From: Paenibacillus silvestris
GTDB lineage: Bacteria > Bacillota > Bacilli > Paenibacillales > NBRC-103111
Length of the DNA: 64,000 nt
Direction of reading: 5' to 3'
Assembly (NCBI RefSeq): GCF_009882985.1
Contig: NZ_WTUZ01000022.1
Location: forward strand, 781,065 to 845,064
Below, piece by piece: positions 1-7,915 of this stretch. The notes below the pieces were generated by a model that saw only the letters and a list, made by a program, of their open reading frames with translations, was not told the DNA's origin and searched no databases. Made by a program: the position numbers and the translations under genes. Position 1 is the stretch's first letter, and each line of letters opens with the position of its first letter.

Positions 1-23
1 CAACTTGTAAAGGGAGAACCAAC

Positions 24-452
24 ATGAACGCTACACTACATGGATCTATCGGATTCTGGTTGAAGAAGAATTATCGCAATGCCTGCAATTATTTGGATCA
101 AAGGCTAGAGGAGCAGGGTGTCACGAACTCTCAGCTCGGTGTCCTTATGATTCTATGGGAAGAAGAAGGACGGACCCAAAAAGATATGGTGCACATTTTA
201 GGCATTCAACCGGCTTCCATGACCTTTCTTCTTCGTGGATTAGAAGATAGAGGGATGATCTATCGTGTACATGACAAGTTGGATACTCGAATCAATCGTA
301 TTTTTTTGACGGAGAAAGGCTCATCGATCCAAGATGCTTGTTTAGCTATTGTCGAAGAGGGAGAAAGGATGATTCGCCAAGGTTTTTCCGACCAGGAGAT
401 CGCCTTGATGCTGCATTGGATGAAGCGAGTTGACAGTAATTTTCAAATGTAA
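24..452 (+). CDS. MarR family transcriptional regulator
   Basis: 142 residues, the normal size for a MarR-type winged-helix repressor that binds DNA as a dimer. The helix-turn-helix lies at about residues 35-80 and the wing at about 82-98, with the conserved D-x-x-D-x-R pattern (HDKLDTRINR) followed by LTEKG. The start is supported by AGGGAGAA six bases upstream. It is read in the same direction as the biosynthetic operon that follows, from which it is separated by a terminator and a promoter carrying TTAG-N4-CTAA palindromes, the operator type of MarR/SlyA proteins. It is therefore the likely regulator of that operon; the ligand cannot be told from sequence. Confidence 0.93.
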   Translation: MNATLHGSIGFWLKKNYRNACNYLDQRLEEQGVTNSQLGVLMILWEEEGRTQKDMVHILGIQPASMTFLLRGLEDRGMIYRVHDKLDTRINRIFLTEKGSSIQDACLAIVEEGERMIRQGFSDQEIALMLHWMKRVDSNFQM

Positions 453-454
453 GC

Positions 455-490
455 AGACTGACAGGTTAAGGTTACGTGCAGTCTTTTTTT
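455..490 (+). terminator. Rho-independent terminator after marR
   Basis: AGACTG pairs with CAGTCT across an 18-base loop and is followed by eight T. The stem is short, so termination may be partial. Confidence 0.6.
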
Positions 491-500
491 TGAATATATA

Positions 501-513
501 GTTAGATATCTAA
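501..513. promoter_or_regulatory. Candidate MarR operator 1
   Basis: TTAGATATCTAA at 502-513 is a perfect 12-base palindrome of the TTAG-N4-CTAA form used by SlyA/MarR proteins. The ten bases GTTAGATATC recur exactly at 640-649, over the promoter of the next gene. Binding by the adjacent MarR protein is inferred. Confidence 0.55.
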
Positions 514-622
514 TTAATTGTAATTCGGATTGATTTTATAATAGCTTTAATTATAGCTTATTTCATGCTAATGGTGTAGATATAGATGAAAATTTAACAA
601 ATAAAGTTTAAATATATATTTG

Positions 623-653
623 TTGACAGTCCAAAATAAGTTAGATATCATAA
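623..653 (+). promoter_or_regulatory. Sigma-A promoter overlapped by candidate MarR operator 2
   Basis: TTGACA (623-628), a 17-base spacer and TATCAT (646-651) make a strong vegetative promoter for the biosynthetic operon. GTTAGATATCATAA (640-653), a near copy of operator 1, covers the -10 element, so a repressor bound there would block RNA polymerase. The rest of the 230-base gap after marR is AT-rich with nothing else clear. Confidence 0.7.
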
Positions 654-685
654 TGTTTAAATCATAGAAATGGAGGAATATGGGA

Positions 686-1375
686 ATGAATCTTAAAAAT
701 TCTAATTCATTGTATGAACGCAGTAATTTAAGAAGGGTTGCTGAGCTGCAGGAGATTGCACCACAAGGTTCCAAAGCATTTTTTCAATTTATGGGTGAAG
801 CTTTTGCTGAGAAGGCTATTACTTCGAGGACGAAAGAATTAATTGCCGTTGCTGTTACGCATGTTACAGGATGTCCTTACTGTATTGATGTTCACACGGG
901 TAAATTCAAAAAGTTGGAAGGTTCTATTGAAGAGGTAGTGGAGGCTATTCTTGTTGCAGGGGCTGTGAATGCAGAAACGGTTTTATTCCATAGTGTGAAT
1001 GCATGGAATACCATGCAGGATCTTGTTACCAATGAGCTATATGCAGCGAGCAACGCAAGTAAACTGCCGCAGGTGAAGGAAACGCGTCCAGAGACATTCG
1101 CTGCTTTCGAGCAATTCCAGTCCACGGCCATGGCGGATGGTGCTATTGATGCCAAAACGAAAGGGCTGATTGCAGTCGTCATCGCACATGTGAATGGCTG
1201 TGCTTATAGTATTGACAACCACACTAGAAAATTCAAAGAGTTGGGCGGCACAGCGGAGGAACTCATGGAAGGACTGCTAGTCGGCGGTGTTGCGAATGCA
1301 GGCTACGTCTTGACTCATGGAATTAACGCGCTCAATGCCTTTGATTATCAATCGGACGCAGTAGCCCAGAATTAG
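686..1375 (+). CDS. Carboxymuconolactone decarboxylase / AhpD family protein, two tandem domains
   Basis: About 229 residues made of two similar CMD/AhpD repeats (roughly 25-110 and 130-225). Repeat 1 carries the redox motif CPYC followed by a nearby His (CPYCIDVH). Repeat 2 has CAYSIDNH, so the second cysteine is replaced by serine and only one half can form the AhpD-type disulfide. AhpD-like proteins act as alkylhydroperoxidases or thiol-disulfide partners in the cytosol. I chose the ATG at 686 because GGAGGA lies eight bases upstream; the ATG at 680 sits too close. It is the first gene of the operon and could protect against, or reduce, oxidised sulfur or peroxide species made by it. The exact reaction is unknown. 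Confidence 0.85.
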   Translation: MNLKNSNSLYERSNLRRVAELQEIAPQGSKAFFQFMGEAFAEKAITSRTKELIAVAVTHVTGCPYCIDVHTGKFKKLEGSIEEVVEAILVAGAVNAETVLFHSVNAWNTMQDLVTNELYAASNASKLPQVKETRPETFAAFEQFQSTAMADGAIDAKTKGLIAVVIAHVNGCAYSIDNHTRKFKELGGTAEELMEGLLVGGVANAGYVLTHGINALNAFDYQSDAVAQN

Positions 1376-1417
1376 TAACGAAGTTAAATCATGCTTCACG
1401 AGGGAAGGAGGCGTACA

Positions 1418-1510
1418 ATGTCCACGTTAACGATGGTTGTTGTTGGATGTTTGCTAGTCTGTTGCTGCGCATTTATCGTAATAAGTAAGATGCGTAAACG
1501 ATCGAAATGA
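1418..1510 (+). CDS. Small membrane peptide, 30 residues
   Basis: ATG at 1418 follows AGGGAAGGAGG with ideal spacing and opens a 30-codon frame. The peptide has one hydrophobic segment (about residues 6-23) with an unusual run of cysteines (GCLLVCCCA) and a strongly basic tail (KMRKRSK), predicting a single-pass membrane peptide with the tail in the cytosol. It sits between the AhpD-like gene and the exporter gene. I do not recognise a family. The strong ribosome binding site and membrane pattern argue that it is real. Confidence 0.6.
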   Translation: MSTLTMVVVGCLLVCCCAFIVISKMRKRSK

Positions 1511-1537
1511 AGTAAGAGCAGTTTTTGGCCAGCAATT

Positions 1538-1579
1538 CAACCATCTTTGGGTCTAAATCTTGCATGGCAAGGATGGTTG
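1538..1579 (+). repeat. Inverted repeat in the leader of the exporter gene
   Basis: CAACCATC (1538-1545) pairs with GATGGTTG (572-579 of the same kilobase, i.e. 1572-1579) across 26 bases. No T run follows, so it is not a terminator. It could stabilise mRNA or attenuate expression; no known RNA family is recognised. Confidence 0.35.
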
Positions 1580-1614
1580 GATGGCTTACATCAAGATGGG
1601 AAGGTGAGTGACAG

Positions 1615-3030
1615 ATGCAACTTGAATTAAAAGGTGCTCCCTCCACAGCATCCGGAATGTATCAGGTAATGGTAATTAGTCTTGGGTTGTTTGTCATCTT
1701 TCTCGACAGTACGATTGTCAATATTGCACTGCCAACGATGATCGAACAATTTGCCATTTCATTAAAAACGGCCGCCTGGGTGATGAATGCCTACACGATG
1801 ACTGTAGCCATTTTACTCATATTTATGGGAAAGCTGGCTGATCTCTACGGGAAAAAGCGGATGTTTACACTAGGATTGATGTTGTTCATGCTCAGCTCAG
1901 TTTTGTGCGCTTTGTCTCCAAATGCTGCTTTTCTTATCGCAGCCAGAACCCTGCAAGGAATCAGTGGAGCTATGGCCATTCCCGCAAGTATGAGTCTTGT
2001 TCGATCTATCGTTCCAAAAGAAAAAGTTGGCGCAGCTATGGGGATTTGGAGCGCGGTTGGCGCATTAGCCATTGCCATCGGGCCAAGTCTAGGTGGTTTA
2101 ATAACGGAAGCGTTCAGTTGGCATTGGGTTTTCTACATGAATGTTCCTGTCATCCTTCTCGCACTTTTTCTACAGAGAGTCGCGTTAAAGTCTCATCAGG
2201 ACCAATTGCAACCCGGTAAGCTTGATTGGTGGGGCACTTTGTTGCTTAGTTTGGGTTTATTCTGCTTTATTAATGGATTCTTGCAGGTGACGGAATCTGG
2301 TTGGTTAAGCGAGGCGGTCTGGTGGCAAATCTTGATCGCGTTACTCACGCTCAGTGGATTCTTATGGACTCAAACAAAACGTGCAAAACCTTTATTAGAT
2401 CTCACTATTTTCAAAAACCGTCAGTACTTGGCTGGTCTCCTTTCGAATACATTAGGCGGTCTCCTGTTAATGGGAACGATGATGATCTCCCCGCTATTTT
2501 TAACTCGCATTTTGCATTTCAGCACACTTAAAGCATCTATTCTGATGACGCCATTATCTGTCAGCTTACTGCTTATTGCACCATTCATTGGTAAGTTGAT
2601 CGACAAAATCGGTAGTCGAATTCCACTAACAATCGGATATGGCATTACCATTATCAGTTTTATCCTCCTTGGAACACTTCATTTACAATCTTCATTAGGT
2701 TTGTTTGTTGGTTGCTTAGCTTTAGCAGGAATTGGGATAGGTATTTTAGCTATAGCGAGTCTCACGCTAAGCACGATGTCTATCTCAGAAGATCAACTGA
2801 ATATAGCTTCAGGCACCTTTGCTATGTTTCGTAATCTTGGAGGGGCGCTTGGAATTGCTTTGTTCGTTTCAGTTACTTTGGGAAGCGCTGCTGCATCTGC
2901 GAGCGCTGTGAATACATTTCGAACAGAGGGGTTTCAACATGCCTACCTTAGCGGTGCTATTCTAGCAATTGGTTTTATGTTTTCATTAGTGCTTTTGAAC
3001 AGGAAGAAAGAGGGGGTAACCCAAAACTAA
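1615..3030 (+). CDS. MFS transporter, DHA2 (EmrB/QacA) drug:H+ antiporter family
   Basis: 471 residues with about 14 hydrophobic segments, as in the 14-helix DHA2 exporters. The family motifs are visible: LDSTIVNIALP in helix 1, the loop 2-3 motif GKLADLYGKKR, and a GPSLGGL motif near helix 5. AAGGTGA lies seven bases before the ATG. It pumps hydrophobic or amphipathic compounds out of the cell using the proton gradient. As the only transporter inside the operon it is the natural candidate for product export and self-resistance. The next gene starts 11 bases after its stop. Confidence 0.93.
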   Translation: MQLELKGAPSTASGMYQVMVISLGLFVIFLDSTIVNIALPTMIEQFAISLKTAAWVMNAYTMTVAILLIFMGKLADLYGKKRMFTLGLMLFMLSSVLCALSPNAAFLIAARTLQGISGAMAIPASMSLVRSIVPKEKVGAAMGIWSAVGALAIAIGPSLGGLITEAFSWHWVFYMNVPVILLALFLQRVALKSHQDQLQPGKLDWWGTLLLSLGLFCFINGFLQVTESGWLSEAVWWQILIALLTLSGFLWTQTKRAKPLLDLTIFKNRQYLAGLLSNTLGGLLLMGTMMISPLFLTRILHFSTLKASILMTPLSVSLLLIAPFIGKLIDKIGSRIPLTIGYGITIISFILLGTLHLQSSLGLFVGCLALAGIGIGILAIASLTLSTMSISEDQLNIASGTFAMFRNLGGALGIALFVSVTLGSAAASASAVNTFRTEGFQHAYLSGAILAIGFMFSLVLLNRKKEGVTQN

Positions 3031-3041
3031 GGGGGCTAAAC

Positions 3042-4220
3042 ATGTCTACGTATGGTGAGTTTTTTGAAAAATCGGTCAAAATGGGCATGGACCCTGTTGG
3101 CAGCGTTATAGCGTCAATCAAGTCCATCTATCAATTGCCAGATGAGTCCCAAAACGAGATGAAACTAGAGCTGATTAAACATAGTTTCCAATATCACTAT
3201 ACGCATAATGCCCTTTATAACAAAATTTGTGAAGAGAAAGGAGTGACATTGACGAATTTACAAAGTATCGAGGATGTAACGTTGATACCAACGATCGGTA
3301 TTGGAAAATTTAAGGATGTTAATGCTCATTTGTTGTTAACGAAACCGATTTACGAAGTAGAACATGAGTTGAGAAGCACAGGGACTAGTGGAATACCGAG
3401 TATTTCCCGGCGGGATGAGCAGACATTAACTCGCAGTGTGCTCAGTATTTTTTCCATGTTTCGCGAGATGTTTGGATTTTTTGGCGGAGCGGCCATTTAT
3501 TTAGCGCCATCCGCGGAGGAAATGCCAGAGATGGGACTCGTAAAGCTGATTAATATGTTCTCGGGATTGTTGGATTCAAACCGATTTTTTATTAGCGGGC
3601 ATGCGTTTGATCCAGAGGCCGTTATTCAACAATTGAGAGACTGGCAGCATGTGCATACCCGTCATATTATCGGACCGCCCTTTCTGGTCGAAAGGTTAGC
3701 TGCTTATATCGAGGAACATCGAATTGATATTCAACTCGACAAGCAATCACAAGTTATTACACTAGGAGGCTGGAGAAGTTTTACGGGAAGGGAGATTAAC
3801 CGGCTTGAGTTTTATGAACAAATTGCGCAAGTCTTTGGCGTCCGTCAGGGGCAAGTGCGTGATATGTTCGGCTTAGTCGAAACGAATTTCATGGCTATCG
3901 AATGTGAGCATCATGCTAAGCACGTTCCTCCTTGGGTTCATTTTTCCATTCGCAATCTGGATAAGTTAGAACAAGAGGTAGCGCATGGTGAGCCAGGACG
4001 CTTGGTCGTGTATGATCCTACTTCGTTATCGTATCCGGGCTTTATTATGACTGATGACCTTGTGTATGCGGACAGTAATCCTTGTCCTTGTGGCAGGAAG
4101 GGACAAGTCGTGAACTATATGTACCGTATCAAAGGGGCCGAAGTAGGCTGCTGTGCGATTAATTTGGAGAAATTTATGTCAGATCGAGATGCAAAAATTA
4201 CACAATGCCCAATTGGATAG
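3042..4220 (+). CDS. LuxE-like acyl-protein synthetase (ANL-related adenylating enzyme)
   Basis: 392 residues, close to LuxE (about 378). LuxE activates a fatty acid as an acyl-adenylate and moves it to its own cysteine near the C-terminus. The phosphate-binding loop STGTSGIPS is at residues 112-120, a DMFGLVE segment follows, and there is a Cys pair CPCG near residue 350. The adjacent cysteines C370-C371 (VGCCAIN) fall where LuxE carries its acylated Cys364, 20-odd residues before the end. A GGGGG ribosome site precedes the ATG. Next to a scaffold and a cysteine desulfurase, it may activate a carboxylate for acyl or sulfur transfer. Family assignment is good; substrate is unknown. Confidence 0.78.
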   Translation: MSTYGEFFEKSVKMGMDPVGSVIASIKSIYQLPDESQNEMKLELIKHSFQYHYTHNALYNKICEEKGVTLTNLQSIEDVTLIPTIGIGKFKDVNAHLLLTKPIYEVEHELRSTGTSGIPSISRRDEQTLTRSVLSIFSMFREMFGFFGGAAIYLAPSAEEMPEMGLVKLINMFSGLLDSNRFFISGHAFDPEAVIQQLRDWQHVHTRHIIGPPFLVERLAAYIEEHRIDIQLDKQSQVITLGGWRSFTGREINRLEFYEQIAQVFGVRQGQVRDMFGLVETNFMAIECEHHAKHVPPWVHFSIRNLDKLEQEVAHGEPGRLVVYDPTSLSYPGFIMTDDLVYADSNPCPCGRKGQVVNYMYRIKGAEVGCCAINLEKFMSDRDAKITQCPIG

Positions 4221-4257
4221 AGGGATACTCAACCTAATCAAAGGAGAGTAGTAGAAC

Positions 4258-4623
4258 ATGTATAATGCAATTATTTCTGATCATTTTATGAATCCTAGAA
4301 ACATTGGTGAAATTGTCCATCCTGATTTGGAGTTCCGAATCGGTAACCCGATATGCGGGGATACGATACATGTTTGTGTGAATTTTCATGAAAGTAGAAT
4401 AAAAGAAATTAAATATAAGGCATATGGATGTGCAACGTCGATTGCAACAGCAAGTATTTTTAGCGAATGTGTACAGGGTAAAGCGGTGGATGAATTAATT
4501 GACATCACGCTTGCATGCCGTGAAGAAATGCTCGGCGAGCTTGAGCCTAACCAGAAGCATTGCCTCGATATCTTAAATGAATTATTCAATTCTTTTCAAG
4601 AAGGTCAAGTGTGGAAACCGTGA
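4258..4623 (+). CDS. IscU/NifU-type sulfur or iron-sulfur scaffold protein
   Basis: 121 residues, matching IscU/NifU N-domain proteins. It keeps the start signature (HFMNPRNIG), the three metal or sulfur-binding cysteines and the key aspartate: NPICGD, YGCATSIA and KHC. The LPPVK motif that recruits the HscA chaperone is replaced by LEPNQK. It lacks the insertion typical of SufU, the usual scaffold of Bacilli. It overlaps the next gene, a cysteine desulfurase, by 13 bases, so the two are translationally coupled. The pair could build Fe-S clusters or pass persulfide sulfur to a biosynthetic step. No obvious Fe-S enzyme is present in the operon. Confidence 0.88.
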   Translation: MYNAIISDHFMNPRNIGEIVHPDLEFRIGNPICGDTIHVCVNFHESRIKEIKYKAYGCATSIATASIFSECVQGKAVDELIDITLACREEMLGELEPNQKHCLDILNELFNSFQEGQVWKP

Positions 4624-5786
4624 TAGGCCGTTATTTTGATTATAATTCCACGACGCCAATCCATCCGCTTGTACGAGAGGTTATGACGGAAGCTTTAGAA
4701 ACTTTCGGCAACCCTTCAAGTGTTCATCGTATTGGTAAGGATGCCAAAGTCGCACAACATCTAGCACGCGAGCAGATTGCCGGATTATTGAAATGCGAGC
4801 CAAGTGAGCTGTATATCACCTCAGGTGGAAGTGAAAGTAACAATTGGATTATTAAAGGTTATCTAAGCCGGTGGACTGGAGCGCATTTTCATGTAATCTC
4901 ATCTGTCATTGAGCATCCGTCTATTCGAGAAACGCTGCGGCACTGGTGCCGCTTTGCGGGCGGGGAGGTTACATTCGTCCCTGTGGATGAGAATGGATCT
5001 ATTTCCTCTGAGATGGTGATGAACGCGATTCGACCAGACACCAAAATGATAAGTATCATGCTTGCCAACAATGAAACGGGAATGATTCAACCCATTCAGG
5101 AGATAGCTGCAGTTGCCAGATCAAGAGGAATATTCTTTCACACGGATGCTGTTCAGGCTGTAGGGAAAATTCCAATTCATGTGCAAGAATTGGGAGTCGA
5201 CGCGTTATCTTTCTCCATTCATAAGTTGTATGGTCCTAAGGGTGTCGGCGGGGTATACGTGAATAAAGCGTATTTGCTGGAACCGCTCATCCATGGAGGC
5301 GGGCAAGAGCAAGGACTGAGAAGTGGTACGGAGAACGTAGTTTCATTGCTTGGTGCAGCAGAAGCATGCCGCGTGGCTCAAGTAGAGATGGAAAACTTGT
5401 ATGGAAGAATGACATCCTACAAACAACTTTTAGTTGACCAGCTGAGTGTGCTTGCTCCGAATCTAAGGATTAATGGAACTTTGGATTCAGTATGTACGTT
5501 GGCCAATACCCTTAACTTTGCAATTCCAGGGATCCGAGGAGAGGCGCTAGCCGCCTATTTAGACCAATGTTTCGGAATTGCTGTTTCTGTTGGCTCGGCT
5601 TGCAGTTCAAACCATGAGAAGAAGCTCTCCTATGTTTTGCAAGAAATGGGGCGTGACGAGGATGAGATTCGCTCGTCAGTCCGGATAAGCATGGGCTTAT
5701 TTACAAGTAAATCGGATATCCATTATTTCTTACAAAGCATGGAGCGTTCATTAGCTCATTTCTTTCAGTGTATGCCAAGCAAGTAG
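4611..5786 (+). CDS. Cysteine desulfurase, NifS/IscS family
   Basis: 391 residues, the usual length. This PLP enzyme removes sulfur from L-cysteine, giving alanine and an enzyme persulfide. The PLP lysine is K205 in SIHKLYGPKG, with the preceding His. The N-terminal DYNSTTP and SGGSESNN motifs are present. The persulfide-forming cysteine is C331 in SVGSACSSNHEKK, with the flexible-loop form of group I enzymes. The GTG start at 4611 follows AAGGTC and overlaps the scaffold gene. In a natural product operon it most likely supplies sulfur, as cysteine desulfurases do in thiotetronate antibiotic pathways, or serves a cluster-specific Fe-S supply. Confidence 0.93.
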   Translation: METVIGRYFDYNSTTPIHPLVREVMTEALETFGNPSSVHRIGKDAKVAQHLAREQIAGLLKCEPSELYITSGGSESNNWIIKGYLSRWTGAHFHVISSVIEHPSIRETLRHWCRFAGGEVTFVPVDENGSISSEMVMNAIRPDTKMISIMLANNETGMIQPIQEIAAVARSRGIFFHTDAVQAVGKIPIHVQELGVDALSFSIHKLYGPKGVGGVYVNKAYLLEPLIHGGGQEQGLRSGTENVVSLLGAAEACRVAQVEMENLYGRMTSYKQLLVDQLSVLAPNLRINGTLDSVCTLANTLNFAIPGIRGEALAAYLDQCFGIAVSVGSACSSNHEKKLSYVLQEMGRDEDEIRSSVRISMGLFTSKSDIHYFLQSMERSLAHFFQCMPSK

Positions 5787-5808
5787 ACGAAATGGAGAGG
5801 TGGATCCT

Positions 5809-6111
5809 ATGGAAAATAAACCAAAGCATTATGATAAAGCAGAAATAGCGAAGCTGATTAAGCAAAAGATTATTATTGAAAACTTAGAGTTAAAAGGGGT
5901 TTCACCGGATGATATTGTAGATCATGCGCCTTTGTTTGGCGAGGGGCTGTGTTTGGAATCCGTTGAAGCATTCTATATTGCCGGTGGCATTGAACAACAA
6001 TTCGGAGTTCAAATTGATCGTACGAAACTTCATCAGTTGCGGCATCATTTTCATTCTGTTGATGCACTGACTTCTTATGTTTACGAGCGTATGGCATCTT
6101 CCATTTCATAA
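5809..6111 (+). CDS. Stand-alone acyl carrier protein
   Basis: About 100 residues from the ATG at 5809, which has GGAGAGG eight bases upstream; a GTG at 5800 overlaps that site and is less likely. Carrier features are PLFGEGLCLESVE with the attachment serine S51, then a helix ending EQQFGVQI. The usual Asp before the serine is Glu (LES in place of DS), as in some specialised carriers. It would be loaded by the PPTase at the end of the operon and carry an acyl chain handed over by the fatty acyl-AMP ligase that starts 19 bases downstream. Confidence 0.85.
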   Translation: MENKPKHYDKAEIAKLIKQKIIIENLELKGVSPDDIVDHAPLFGEGLCLESVEAFYIAGGIEQQFGVQIDRTKLHQLRHHFHSVDALTSYVYERMASSIS

Positions 6112-6129
6112 TAAGGGTGTAGGGAATAT

Positions 6130-7890
6130 ATGGAAATCAGCATAATGAAAGCAACCATTCATTCGAATCTTGTGGACCTGCTGCAGTATCGGGCATTAGT
6201 CACACCTGATCTTAAGATGTACACATATTTGGTTGACGGAGAGAATCAAGAAACGAGAAAAACGGCGGCTGAGTTGAACAAACGAGCAATGACGATTGCT
6301 TCAGCTATTCATAGGCGCAGTAAGCGACATAAGACGGCATTGCTGCTTTATCCACCTGGTCTGGAGTTTATAGCTGGATTTATGGGATGTTTGTATGCCG
6401 GAGTGATTCCAATTCCAGCGTACCCTCCTCATATGAGACGTCCAACACCGAGACTTGATGCCATTATTCGCAACTCGAGCACCGAAATCGCGTTATCGAC
6501 GGATAAATTAATTGTAGACGTATTATCAAGTGCCGATAAAGATTCCGTGCTGCCAAATTTGGAATTTATGGCTACGGAACATCTAGTCTCAACTGGCAGT
6601 TTCTTCTGTATGCCTTGTAAGGCCGATGATATTGCCTTCTTGCAATATACATCCGGTTCGACTGCAGATCCCAAAGGGGTCATGGTCAGCCATAAGAATC
6701 TAATGCATAACATGTCATTAATCGCGAAGTATTTTCAACTTTCAGAGACGACTCGTATTGTGAATTGGCTGCCTGCTTACCATGATATGGGCTTAATTGG
6801 TCAATTGCTTATGTCTTTATATTTGGGCTGCGAACTCACGTATATGTCTCCGGTTAGTTTCATGCAAAAACCAATACGGTGGTTACGGGCAATCACTAAA
6901 TATCGTGCAACGTACAGCGGAGCTCCTAATTTTGCCTACGAGCTATGTGTAGAGAAATTTAATCCGGAGATAGACGGAGATATCGACCTTAGTAGTTGGG
7001 CACTAGCATTCAATGGCGCGGAGCCAGTTAGAAAAGAAACATTGGAAAAATTTATTCGCGTCTTTGTCCCATACGGGTTTCAGGCTAACAGCTTAGCGCC
7101 ATCTTATGGGTTAGCCGAGGGCACCTTATACGTTTCTGGGTATAAGAGAGAACAAACGTATACAACATTATGGTTGGATGCCGATCTTCTTGAGATGGAT
7201 CAAGCTGTTCCTGCTGCCGAAGATTCGGAGAATGTTCGAGCGGTTGTTGCATGCGGGATAGTAGTTCCCGAACAACGTACAGTTATCGTTAGCCATAAAG
7301 ATGGCCAGCTGTGCAACGAAGGCATGGTTGGAGAAATTTGGGTAAGCGGGTCCAGCGTTGCACAAGGCTATTGGGAGAATGAGGGGGCAACGCAGCTGTC
7401 TTTCCAAGGCGAGTTGGCTCATTTCCCAGGTGAAAGCTTCCTACGTACTGGGGATTTAGGCTTTATCCAAGACAATGAACTTTATATAACAGGTAGAATC
7501 AAAGATGTATTGATTGTGAATGGGCGAAATCTGTATCCGCAAGATATCGAGTTCTCCGTGCAAAATAGTCATCCAGCCGTGCGTAAAGAGTACCTTGCTG
7601 CTTTTCAACGACAATGTGCCGATGGTAGCGAAGAAATCGTCGTTGTTGCAGAACTCAATCGCGAATACAGGAGTCGCAGCAAGGTGGAAGAGAAGGTTAG
7701 TGATAGAAGCTTACAATTACAGAACGAAGTGTTAACGGCAGCCCGAAGAATCTTATTGGAGCAGTGTGATATTCACCTGAACGATCTTATTTTGATTCGT
7801 ACAGGGACAATTCCGAAAACCTCCAGCGGCAAAATTCAGCGCAGCTTGACGAAAAAATGGTATGAAACAGGCGAACTTCAACGAAGTTGA
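6130..7890 (+). CDS. Fatty acyl-AMP ligase (FAAL)
   Basis: 586 residues, normal for FAALs of lipid-polyketide pathways. It activates a fatty acid with ATP and transfers the acyl group to an ACP, not to CoA. Typical features are GLEFIAGFMGCLYAG with IPAYPP, the phosphate loop QYTSGSTADPKGV, WLPAYHDMGLIG, the hinge region RTGDLGF, and PKTSSGKIQR near the C-terminus. The start at 6130 has AGGGA close upstream. It lies between a free ACP and the ACP-KS protein, so either carrier may be the acceptor. It fixes the starter unit as a free fatty or other carboxylic acid. Confidence 0.92.
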   Translation: MEISIMKATIHSNLVDLLQYRALVTPDLKMYTYLVDGENQETRKTAAELNKRAMTIASAIHRRSKRHKTALLLYPPGLEFIAGFMGCLYAGVIPIPAYPPHMRRPTPRLDAIIRNSSTEIALSTDKLIVDVLSSADKDSVLPNLEFMATEHLVSTGSFFCMPCKADDIAFLQYTSGSTADPKGVMVSHKNLMHNMSLIAKYFQLSETTRIVNWLPAYHDMGLIGQLLMSLYLGCELTYMSPVSFMQKPIRWLRAITKYRATYSGAPNFAYELCVEKFNPEIDGDIDLSSWALAFNGAEPVRKETLEKFIRVFVPYGFQANSLAPSYGLAEGTLYVSGYKREQTYTTLWLDADLLEMDQAVPAAEDSENVRAVVACGIVVPEQRTVIVSHKDGQLCNEGMVGEIWVSGSSVAQGYWENEGATQLSFQGELAHFPGESFLRTGDLGFIQDNELYITGRIKDVLIVNGRNLYPQDIEFSVQNSHPAVRKEYLAAFQRQCADGSEEIVVVAELNREYRSRSKVEEKVSDRSLQLQNEVLTAARRILLEQCDIHLNDLILIRTGTIPKTSSGKIQRSLTKKWYETGELQRS

Positions 7891-7915
7891 CTAGCTGATT
7901 CGGAGGAATAAATTC

